The translations under genes were made by a program, and so were the position numbers. A model generated the notes under the pieces. That model saw only the letters and a list, made by a program, of their open reading frames with translations, had not been told where the DNA came from and ran no database searches. Of a stretch of 10,638 nucleotides of DNA, positions 1-5,429 are shown piece after piece; position 1 is the stretch's first letter, and the number at the start of each line of letters is the position of its first letter. The DNA comes from Sulfolobus sp. SCGC AB-777_G06 (GTDB lineage Archaea > Thermoproteota > Thermoprotei_A > Sulfolobales > Sulfolobaceae). Location of the stretch: positions 1 through 10,638 of the forward strand of contig QEFN01000033.1 of NCBI GenBank assembly GCA_003086555.1, read 5' to 3'.

Positions 1-4
1 TCGC

Positions 5-26
5 TAATACCGACTTCTTGGTATTA
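5..26. repeat. Perfect 7-bp hairpin at window start
   Basis: TAATACC (5-11) and GGTATTA (20-26) are perfect inverted repeats around an 8-base loop. No T-run follows, so a terminator role is not obvious. It could belong to the end of a gene lying left of the window or be a transposon-end hairpin. Nothing else is recognised in positions 1-130 apart from a short GAGATT tandem at 75-92. Confidence 0.4.
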
Positions 27-138
27 CCTCCCTAAGATTCCCATAACTGCTGTTATACTGTTTTTGTATATAACGAGATTGAGATTGAGATAGTATCTTT
101 GATATCGCCTTTATAACACTAACAAAATAGAAGTAAAA

Positions 139-146
139 TTTTTAAG
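139..146 (+). promoter_or_regulatory. TATA box of the Sso10a-like gene
   Basis: TTTTTAAG is centred near 142. The usual archaeal spacing of about 26 bases puts transcription start near 168, at the second in-frame ATG (169) rather than the first (163). The gene is therefore probably leaderless. Confidence 0.55.
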
Positions 147-162
147 TTTCTTATCCTATTAC

Positions 163-474
163 ATGTTGATGACAGAAACTGTAATGGGAAGAAAAAAGAG
201 GACAAGGTATGAAATTATACATGATATACTATCTCAATGCGAGAACGGTGCAAAGAAGACTTGGTTAATGTACAAAGCTAATCTAAGCTATGAATTAACA
301 AACAACTATATAAACAGACTCGTAGAGAAAGACCTAATAACCTCTAAGGACGGTCTGTATTACCTCACTGATAAGGGTAAGAAATTATTAGAGCTCCTCA
401 AAGAGTACAAAGAGAAGAAGACAGCACTAGACAAAGTAACTGCTCAGATTAAGGAAATTTACGGAGAAGACTGA
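163..474 (+). CDS. Sso10a-like winged-helix DNA-binding protein
   Basis: A 103-residue basic protein. The segment from RTRYEIIHDIL through KTWLMYKANLSYELTNNYI to GLYYLTDKGKKLLELL matches the winged-helix fold of the Sso10a family (HTH_45 type). That family consists of small dimeric nucleoid or regulatory proteins of Sulfolobales that pair through a C-terminal helix. The charged tail after about residue 80 (LLKEYKEKKTALDKVTAQIKEI) suits that antiparallel coiled coil. Candidate starts are ATG at 163, 169 and 184. The TATA box favours 169, which would remove two residues, and the conserved domain begins only after the third Met. It stands alone, 71 bases before the next gene, which has its own promoter. 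It could act as chromatin protein or as specific regulator; the sequence does not decide. The family call rests on recalled family features, not a search. Confidence 0.75.
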   Translation: MLMTETVMGRKKRTRYEIIHDILSQCENGAKKTWLMYKANLSYELTNNYINRLVEKDLITSKDGLYYLTDKGKKLLELLKEYKEKKTALDKVTAQIKEIYGED

Positions 475-516
475 AAGGATTCTTTATTAGTACATATAAG
501 GTATTTTTAATCATCC

Positions 517-527
517 TTTTTATTTTT
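517..527 (+). promoter_or_regulatory. TATA box of the XdhC-family gene
   Basis: CTTTTTATTTT is centred about 25 bases upstream of the ATG at 546, which predicts a leaderless transcript starting at the initiation codon. The surrounding T-rich stretch (481-535) may also help terminate the preceding gene. Confidence 0.55.
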
Positions 528-545
528 CTTTTCATATATCGTCTT

Positions 546-1124
546 ATGGACATAGTCATATTCACCTCAAGTAGAGAAGCTGAAATCGAAGAACCGGTCT
601 TTTGTGACAGAGATAGCGTAAAAGTAGACAAGACAAAATGTGTAGGAAAAAGCATAAACATAGCCCCCATTCTATCCCGCTATTTAAAGGACTTAGGGTA
701 TAAAGTGACCGTAGTAGATCCCTTTGCTGATGATGTATCTTACGAGGCTGATGAGGTGATAAAAGGAGACTCCTTTAAAGTACCTGACGAAGTAGTTAAG
801 GACAAATACGTCATAGTAGCTACAAAACATGTTTACGACACTTGGGCGATAATGAAATCCATTTTAGGAGGGGCTAAAGAGATAGCGGTCGTTATGAGCA
901 TAAAAAGGTCTAAGGTCATCATGAAAAGGCTTATACATGCCGGAATAAGTGTAGAACAGCTCAAAAAGCTGAGAATACCTGCAGGATTAGACATAGGGGC
1001 TAAAAGCGATAAGGAAATCGCTCTGAGCATTGTGGCTGAAATACTTGCAGCGGAAAGAGGCGGAAGCGGAAGACCCTTAAGGGAAGTAAAAGCTTTCGAA
1101 AAGATATTCGAAGAATTAAAGTGA
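546..1124 (+). CDS. XdhC/CoxI-family protein (molybdoenzyme maturation)
   Basis: A 192-residue protein that ends in the characteristic XdhC/CoxI C-terminal signature: PAGLDIGA at residues 145-152, followed by KEIALSIVAEILAAERGG. Residues 45-125 alternate strands and helices like the Rossmann fold of the XdhC C-terminal domain (YKVTVVDPF, YVIVATKH, EIAVVMS). Family members bind molybdenum cofactor and help insert the sulfurated cofactor into xanthine, aldehyde or CO dehydrogenase-type hydroxylases in the cytoplasm. Full-length XdhC proteins are usually longer, with a separate N-terminal domain; this one is essentially the Rossmann half plus a short N-terminus. No molybdoenzyme subunit lies nearby, so its partner is unknown. 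The start is supported by the TATA box about 25 bases upstream. Confidence 0.75.
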   Translation: MDIVIFTSSREAEIEEPVFCDRDSVKVDKTKCVGKSINIAPILSRYLKDLGYKVTVVDPFADDVSYEADEVIKGDSFKVPDEVVKDKYVIVATKHVYDTWAIMKSILGGAKEIAVVMSIKRSKVIMKRLIHAGISVEQLKKLRIPAGLDIGAKSDKEIALSIVAEILAAERGGSGRPLREVKAFEKIFEELK

Positions 1125-1145
1125 AACTGTTTGCTAAAGAATGTT

Positions 1146-1330
1146 TTTACCCGTGGTGTAACTTTTCCTTACTCTTAATATAATTCCGCCACGGGCACCC
1201 CTCTCGAGGGATTACGCACATTCACCCTTAACTCATTGGGGCTGGTCGAGGGAAACACCGCTACCCTTCCATCCACTTTTATCACTCCCATCCTCGTTAG
1301 CAAAGCCCGTCATCAGTTAGGGAGATCATC
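1146..1330 (-). mobile_element. Decayed transposon tail, possibly tnpB 3' end (copy A)
   Basis: This GC-richer island has no intact gene. On the minus strand an open frame of 44 codons without upstream continuation (1309 to 1175) reads RALLTRMGVIKVDGRVAV, then PSTSPNE and NPSRGVPVAELY, and ends in TAA. This resembles the proline/serine-rich tail that follows the RuvC domain in TnpB proteins of IS200/IS605 elements; that assignment is recall, not a search. Just past the stop lie complementary 7-mers (CCCGTGG 1150-1156, CCACGGG 1189-1195), as expected for a structured right end or omega-RNA-like transcript. Its outer end (1146-1163) recurs inverted at 1943-1960. Its inner end (1281-1330) shares ATCACTCCCA and GAGATCATC, at nearly the same spacing, with 7524-7572. 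No transposase body remains. Confidence 0.4.
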
Positions 1331-1412
1331 CGTAAAAATACATTGTAATACTATATAAACATAACTTGTCAAAACGATATTTATAAAAATAACGAGTGGT
1401 TACGTAAAAGAG

Positions 1413-1808
1413 TTACAGTCTTTGACTCTTCAAGCAGTCAACTAGTTCAACTGCTTTCACTTTCCCCAAAATTTCCAAAATGTATCTATCCACGATCTTC
1501 TGGGCGATCCTATCCAACTCAGCTTCACCTACGAAAGGTACTATCATGTCTTCCTTATGCAAGTAATAAGCAAACTTGACCTTTTCGTTCTTATTCCTTA
1601 TAAAGAGATCCAATAAATCAGTCCTCTCACACTCAGCTTTTAAACCTAAAGGCTTCAGGTAATTTACACCCTCATATACTAAATCGCCGACCTTAACAAT
1701 CACCTTATCGTTCATGAGAATTTCTATCAGCCTCTTCCCCTCTTTGTCATAATATACTTTTCTGAATACCCTACCATCAGAGGTGAACCCCGTTAGAACC
1801 AATTCCAT
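1413..1808 (-). CDS. Unrecognised 131-residue protein
   Basis: I do not recognise this protein. It is soluble and charged, with no signal peptide, membrane segment or metal-binding motif. The N-terminal half (MELVLTGF, VFRKVYYD, RLIEILMNDKVIVKVGDLVYEG) looks beta-rich. The C-terminal half is helical (EAELDRIAQKIVDRYILEILGKVKAVELV). The start is well supported: TATTTAAG lies on the minus strand at 1841-1834, which puts transcription start near 1812, only a few bases before the ATG at 1808. It is an isolated gene, flanked on both sides by inverted, outward-facing remnants of one element type (1146-1330 and 1914-1960). It may therefore have been carried or captured by mobile DNA, although its intact promoter and frame suggest it is expressed. 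Confidence 0.7.
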   Translation of the reverse strand: MELVLTGFTSDGRVFRKVYYDKEGKRLIEILMNDKVIVKVGDLVYEGVNYLKPLGLKAECERTDLLDLFIRNKNEKVKFAYYLHKEDMIVPFVGEAELDRIAQKIVDRYILEILGKVKAVELVDCLKSQRL

Positions 1809-1833
1809 AGACTATAACATTTCCACTATGTAA

Positions 1834-1841
1834 TCTTAAAT
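1834..1841 (-). promoter_or_regulatory. TATA box of the 1413-1808 gene
   Basis: TATTTAAG on the minus strand lies about 26 bases before a predicted start near 1812, so the leader would be four bases or less. Confidence 0.55.
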
Positions 1842-1913
1842 ACTTTTTAATCACTTCCAACGCCTTACTGTGGATATGTTTATAAAATATCATCTTAAAA
1901 GGGATATACATCC

Positions 1914-1960
1914 GGCGGGATTAGAAATAATTAAAGAAAGTAAGTTACACCACGGATAAA
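1914..1960 (+). mobile_element. Transposon right-end fragment (copy B)
   Basis: The 18-mer at 1943-1960, AGTTACACCACGGATAAA, matches the reverse complement of 1146-1163 at 17 of 18 positions. The match extends inward: both copies have GGCGG-(A/G)ATTA about 28-30 bases before GTTACACC. The two copies are therefore homologous ends in opposite orientation, not a chance short repeat. The pairing partner of the terminal CCACGG is eroded here to CCGG. No coding sequence is attached to this copy. Confidence 0.5.
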
Positions 1961-1983
1961 TACTAGAGTAGTCCCCTTACCTT

Positions 1984-2499
1984 TTAACCGTTTGTCTTAC
2001 TTAACCTCTTCCTAAGTTCTTTTTCGCAAGTCCTACAGCATGCATAGTATATCCTCTTACCTAACTTAAAAGTGATGGGATCACCCCTTATCTCTCCCCC
2101 GCAGTAGTCACAACGAAGCTCACCCCTTATAACTGTCACCGTATTCACCTTCTGGGTTGAAATAAAGTATTCCTTCTCGTCCTCAACTTTACTCAGAATC
2201 TCCTCTATTTCATGTAGTTTTCCCCTTACTAGCGAAATGTATTTACCGTCTATGAGTTTATAACACTCCGCACTTCCTTCTATGCACTGACGAGAAATTA
2301 AAAATAGTATCAGTTCTCCCTCCTCCTGATAATCCACTGTAAACTTAACGCCCTTATCCTTTAACGATTTAATCACCTTCGCAACGGTAGCCCTACTTAC
2401 GCTTAATTCCTTGGCTATACTACTGGCACTCCTCCTCCCGTCTTCTCTAAGCATTTGGAGCACTTTGTATTCTAATTGAGAGAGTTTACTCCTTTCCAT
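1984..2499 (-). CDS. copR: CopR, copper-responsive regulator (HTH + TRASH)
   Basis: A 171-residue regulator. Residues 6-55 form an Lrp/AsnC-like helix-turn-helix (LSQLEYKVLQMLREDGR, then SIAKELSVSRATVAKVIKSL). The C-terminus is a TRASH metal-binding domain with C130-x2-C133 and C154-x3-C158, plus an adjacent C155. This domain order and the divergent position next to copT-copA match CopR of the Sulfolobales copRTA cluster, described there as a copper-responsive activator of copTA. Metal binding at the TRASH cysteines is taken to change DNA binding. The middle region (60-125) holds two extra cysteines, C72 and C79. A TATA-like TATATTA on the minus strand (about 2530-2524) puts the transcription start at about 2500, so the mRNA is leaderless from ATG 2499. 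It shares a 147-base control region with copT. Confidence 0.9.
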   Translation of the reverse strand: MERSKLSQLEYKVLQMLREDGRRSASSIAKELSVSRATVAKVIKSLKDKGVKFTVDYQEEGELILFLISRQCIEGSAECYKLIDGKYISLVRGKLHEIEEILSKVEDEKEYFISTQKVNTVTVIRGELRCDYCGGEIRGDPITFKLGKRIYYACCRTCEKELRKRLSKTNG

Positions 2500-2550
2500 A
2501 ATGTAACTTAAATCCGCGCTGATAATATACTTTGTCTTTATATTGACCGT

Positions 2551-2613
2551 GTTACAAGATACTTTTTTACAAAAAGCTACACGATAACGTATACAATTTT
2601 ACGTTGTAAACGT
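2551..2613. promoter_or_regulatory. Candidate CopR operator region
   Basis: Overlapping palindromes TTTAC-GTT-GTAAA (2598-2610) and ACGTT-GTA-AACGT (2601-2613) lie directly upstream of the copT TATA element, where archaeal activators usually bind. Related half-sites occur at 2551-2558 (GTTACAAG) and 2566-2573 (TTTACAAA), nearer the copR promoter. That CopR is the binder is inferred from position and family knowledge; the sequence itself shows only the repeats. Confidence 0.5.
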
Positions 2614-2615
2614 TA

Positions 2616-2627
2616 GGTTAAAAATTT
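2616..2627 (+). promoter_or_regulatory. copTA core promoter (TATA)
   Basis: GGTTAAAAATTT is centred about 26 bases before the copT ATG at 2647, which predicts a leaderless copTA mRNA. The candidate CopR palindrome ends only two bases before this box, over the BRE region. Confidence 0.65.
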
Positions 2628-2646
2628 CTCCTGTGGATTATAGATT

Positions 2647-2811
2647 ATGACGCATATATGTCCCGTATGCGGTATGGAAGTAGATGACACAACTCCCTAT
2701 AAGACGATGTACAAAGGAACAGTATATTACTTCTGTAGTAACGGCTGCAAGAAAGCGTTTGAAAAAGACCCCGATAAGTACTTAAAAGAAGGCCCGCAGG
2801 GAATGCCTTGA
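2647..2811 (+). CDS. copT: CopT, TRASH-domain copper-binding protein
   Basis: A 54-residue protein that is almost entirely one TRASH domain: C5-x2-C8 in ICPVCGMEV, then C30-x3-C34 in YYFCSNGCKKAF, and DPDKYL. The YHS/TRASH-like CPVCGM...FCSNGCKKAFEKDPDKYL pattern is typical of small copper-handling proteins, and CopT is the second member of the Sulfolobales copRTA cluster, proposed as a copper chaperone or sensor. Its stop (TGA 2809-2811) abuts the copA ATG at 2812 with no gap, so the two are cotranscribed and probably translationally coupled. The ATG sits at the transcription start predicted from the TATA box. The short length is complete for this family, not a truncation. Confidence 0.92.
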   Translation: MTHICPVCGMEVDDTTPYKTMYKGTVYYFCSNGCKKAFEKDPDKYLKEGPQGMP

Positions 2812-5013
2812 ATGGAACTCAGGATAAAGAAACAAGAAGAGCTGAAAATTGTAGGGATGCACTGTTCGACATGTGCATCTACAGTATCAAAAGCTATTAA
2901 AGGAGTGCCAGGTGTTGAGGAGGTTAACGTTAATCTAGCTTCGGGTGAGGCAAAAATAGTTATTGAAGGAGCGAAGCTAAAGGACGTTATAAACGCCGTT
3001 AGAAAAGCCGGATATGATGTAATAACACAAAAATTTAACATGAGCCTGGACGTAAGCGAGGAGGAAATACGGAAAGTCAAAGAGATAGTAGAAAACCTCG
3101 ATGGAGTAATCAGCGTTAGATCTGGGAGAGACAATCTCCTTGTCGAAATAAACCCAATGACTACTTCACCTCAAACCATCGTAGAGGAGCTCAAAAAGAG
3201 AGGGTATAAGGCAGAAATTACAGACTTAAAACAAAGCAGAAAATCCGACTTTAAAGACTTGTTGACCAGACTAGTGGTTTCTTCAATTTTCACTTCGTTA
3301 GTATTATTATCAGCCTCTCCACTCCTGCAATTAATCTTCTCGATCCCAGTCCAGTTCTACTCTGGTCTAAGGTTTCACAAAGGAATGATCAGAGCCCTAA
3401 GAAACAAGACCACTAATATGGACGTTCTGGTCTCACTTTCGTCTAATATAGCATGGTTCTACAGCCTATTTTCACTCTCTAACCCCTTTTTCTCAGCCTC
3501 CTCCCTACTTATTACGTTTATTTTAGTAGGTAAGACACTAGAGGCTTATTTAAAGGAAAGAGCTAGCGAACAAGTCCTCTCACTCATTAACGTAAAGGCG
3601 AAGAAAATAACAGACTCTGGAATAATAGAGGTAAACGCCTCGGAACTGAAAGTAAACGACGTAGTAATCGTGAAAAGCGGTGAAGTTATACCCGCTGACG
3701 GAGTAGTCGACGAAGGAGAAGGCTACGTTGATGAGTCGATATACACTGGAGAGTCAGTACCTACAAGAAAAATCAAAGGAGACCCCGTAATCGGTGGTTC
3801 GATCCTCAATTCGGGGTACCTAAAGGTCTTCGTAACGAGGAATGGAGAGAGGACTTACTTGTCCCAAGTAGTAGAGGCTATAAGAGAGGCTGAAACCACA
3901 AGACTACCAATACAACAATTAGTTGACAAGATCTCAGCCGTTTTTGTGCCCACGATTATCGCGGTCTCAGTAATAGCTTTTGCAGTTTGGTTTTTCGTAT
4001 TACATTTTCCCCTCTATTTTTCCGTACTAATAACAGTCGCGGTTCTGGCGTCAGCATGTCCTTGCGGTTTCGGTCTCGCAACTCCCATGGCTATAATCGT
4101 TGGGCTAAGGAAGTTGATAAAGAAGGGTATCGTCGTCAGGAACGGTGAGGCATTAGAAAGGCTTAAGGAGGTTCAGGTGTTCGTCTTCGATAAGACCGGG
4201 ACAGTAACAAAGGGTAAAATCAGAGTCGCAAAATACGAGGGGGATGTGGAACTGGCTTCACATCTAGAAAAGCTCAGCAACCACCCTGTAGCCAAGGCAA
4301 TAGCTTCGTTAGCTAAAGGTAAACGGGACGTGGAGGGCTTCACTGAATTTAAGGGAGAAGGGATATACGGAAAGGTAGACGGAAGAGAAGTACTAGTAGG
4401 AAAGAGGGAGTTTGTATTGAGGAACTGTGAAGGGGAAGGAAAAGACGCAGACGTGCTAGTGTGTGTAGAAGGAAAGGTCACCGGGTATATTTGGTTGGAG
4501 GACGAGATAAAGGAAGAGGCGATTAAAGTAGTGGAGTGGTTAAAGAGACGTGGTTACGAGGTAATCATAGCTACGGGTGACTCGAGCAAATTTGCTGATC
4601 GAGCGGGTGAGATACTAAAGGTAAAAGTGTATAAGGGCCTTTCACCTGAGGACAAAGTTGAAGTCGTAAGGAATTTAGGAAAGAAAGTGGCATTTGTAGG
4701 TGACGGAGTTAACGACGCTATGGCACTTAAAGAGGCTTACGTGGGAATTGCCATCTCTACAGGGACGGATATAGCAAAGTATGCGGGAGATGTCATCATC
4801 CCTTCCCTCGAGTCGTTATTGGACTTAGTAGCGCAAAGTAAGAGGACTGTGAGGAAGATAAAGGAAAATATTGCTTGGGCATTAGCATATAATTCTATTC
4901 TGGTACCTATAGCCTCTGGTCTCCTCTACCCGTTGTATTTACCACCGGAGTATGCAGCCCTAGCAATGTCTATGAACAGCGTTAGCGTAGTATTGTGGAG
5001 TTTTGTCCAGTAA
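2812..5013 (+). CDS. copA: CopA, Cu+-exporting P1B-type ATPase
   Basis: A 733-residue membrane ATPase that exports Cu+ (or Ag+) from the cytoplasm. Order of parts: heavy-metal-associated domain with GMHCSTC (residues 15-21; Cys18, Cys21); a second HMA-like segment (about 75-138) without any CxxC; membrane helices from about 145; actuator motif TGES (312-315); ion-path motif C416-P417-C418 followed by GFGLATP; phosphorylation motif D460-KTGT; H491-P492 in SNHP, diagnostic of heavy-metal pumps; hinge GDGVND (630-635); and last helices with YN (in LAYNSIL) and MSMNSVS, close to the Cu+ signature YN/MSxSS. Length is normal for CopA. It is translated from the copT mRNA with zero spacing. Metal specificity (Cu+) follows from these residues and the copR/copT context. 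Confidence 0.95.
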   Translation: MELRIKKQEELKIVGMHCSTCASTVSKAIKGVPGVEEVNVNLASGEAKIVIEGAKLKDVINAVRKAGYDVITQKFNMSLDVSEEEIRKVKEIVENLDGVISVRSGRDNLLVEINPMTTSPQTIVEELKKRGYKAEITDLKQSRKSDFKDLLTRLVVSSIFTSLVLLSASPLLQLIFSIPVQFYSGLRFHKGMIRALRNKTTNMDVLVSLSSNIAWFYSLFSLSNPFFSASSLLITFILVGKTLEAYLKERASEQVLSLINVKAKKITDSGIIEVNASELKVNDVVIVKSGEVIPADGVVDEGEGYVDESIYTGESVPTRKIKGDPVIGGSILNSGYLKVFVTRNGERTYLSQVVEAIREAETTRLPIQQLVDKISAVFVPTIIAVSVIAFAVWFFVLHFPLYFSVLITVAVLASACPCGFGLATPMAIIVGLRKLIKKGIVVRNGEALERLKEVQVFVFDKTGTVTKGKIRVAKYEGDVELASHLEKLSNHPVAKAIASLAKGKRDVEGFTEFKGEGIYGKVDGREVLVGKREFVLRNCEGEGKDADVLVCVEGKVTGYIWLEDEIKEEAIKVVEWLKRRGYEVIIATGDSSKFADRAGEILKVKVYKGLSPEDKVEVVRNLGKKVAFVGDGVNDAMALKEAYVGIAISTGTDIAKYAGDVIIPSLESLLDLVAQSKRTVRKIKENIAWALAYNSILVPIASGLLYPLYLPPEYAALAMSMNSVSVVLWSFVQ

Positions 5014-5067
5014 TACAGAGCGACTATTATTACCAGTATTCATACTACGTAATTAGGAATAAATACT

Positions 5068-5340
5068 ATGAGGACTGTAATTAGTATTATGGATAGGGCG
5101 ATTGAAGAAGGGTTTAAGAAATTCTCTGAGCTAGTAGATAACGCGGGTCTTTTCATAGATGAAGATGGCGCTTATTTTCTAATAGGGGTAGGAGTCCCTA
5201 ACTGTAAGAATAACTCGAGGATAGTGGAACAAGTCCTTAATGAGATATATAAGTACACTGACGAAATAAACGTTACTATTTTAATCGTTCCGGAAAACGT
5301 TTACCCAGAGGTAACAGCCAAACTAAAAAGGATTATGTGA
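5068..5340 (+). CDS. Unrecognised 90-residue protein
   Basis: I do not recognise this protein. It is a small acidic-to-neutral soluble protein with an alternating helix-strand pattern (AIEEGFKKFSELVDNAG, AYFLIGVGVP, RIVEQVLNEIYKYTDE, INVTILIVPENVYPEVTAKL) that suggests a compact alpha/beta fold. There is one cysteine (in PNCKNN) and no membrane segment. A clear TATA box at the right distance was not found; ATTATT near 5027 is the best candidate, so readthrough from copTA is possible across the 54-base gap. ATG at 5089 is an alternative start. The TGA stop (5338-5340) lies inside the C box of the following sRNA. It may be a real gene of narrow distribution. Confidence 0.6.
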   Translation: MRTVISIMDRAIEEGFKKFSELVDNAGLFIDEDGAYFLIGVGVPNCKNNSRIVEQVLNEIYKYTDEINVTILIVPENVYPEVTAKLKRIM

Positions 5341-5389
5341 TGAGTTTTAGGGGAGCCTGAAAAGTGAAGAGGCGGTTACTCGCTGACTA
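5335..5389 (+). ncRNA. C/D box methylation-guide sRNA
   Basis: All four boxes are present in order: C box GTGATGA (5337-5343, perfect RUGAUGA), D' box CTGA (5357-5360), C' box GTGAAGA (5364-5370, one change) and D box CTGA (5383-5386). The C-D' spacer is 13 bases, D'-C' is 3 and C'-D is 12, which fits archaeal C/D RNAs (12-base guide spacing, minimal D'-C' gap). The D guide is GGCGGTTACTCG; by the box-plus-five rule the target nucleotide pairs with A5378 (a uridine in CGAGUAACCGCC). The D' guide is GTTTTAGGGGAGC; its target would be the C paired with G5352. Such RNAs assemble with L7Ae, Nop5 and fibrillarin for 2'-O-methylation of rRNA or tRNA. I could not verify targets. The C box overlaps the stop codon of the upstream gene; no separate promoter is obvious, so it may be processed from that transcript. 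Confidence 0.85.
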
Positions 5390-5408
5390 TAAATCTTTTT
5401 TTTAATCC
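5387..5408 (+). promoter_or_regulatory. Core promoter of the double-AAA ATPase gene
   Basis: Two AT-rich elements lie here: CTATAAATC (5387-5395) and TTTTTTTTAAT (about 5396-5406). The second is centred about 26 bases before ATG 5430 and would give a leaderless message; the first would give a leader of about 13 bases. The upstream element directly follows the D box of the sRNA. Confidence 0.4.
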
Positions 5409-5429
5409 CTCTACACAAATAATTGTATT

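Noticed and set aside
64..79. TTTGTATATAACGAG near the window start resembles TTTGTATAACGAG at 10620-10632
   Set aside because: A short AT-rich similarity with no extension; likely promoter-like composition rather than a repeat.
1296..1330. C/D-like motifs on minus in copy A
   Set aside because: D' and C' would overlap in CTGATGA and the terminal D box is missing; the sequence is better explained by homology to copy C.
2727..3134. Long minus-strand frames inside copT/copA and elsewhere
   Set aside because: They are antisense to strongly supported genes and have no recognisable protein features.
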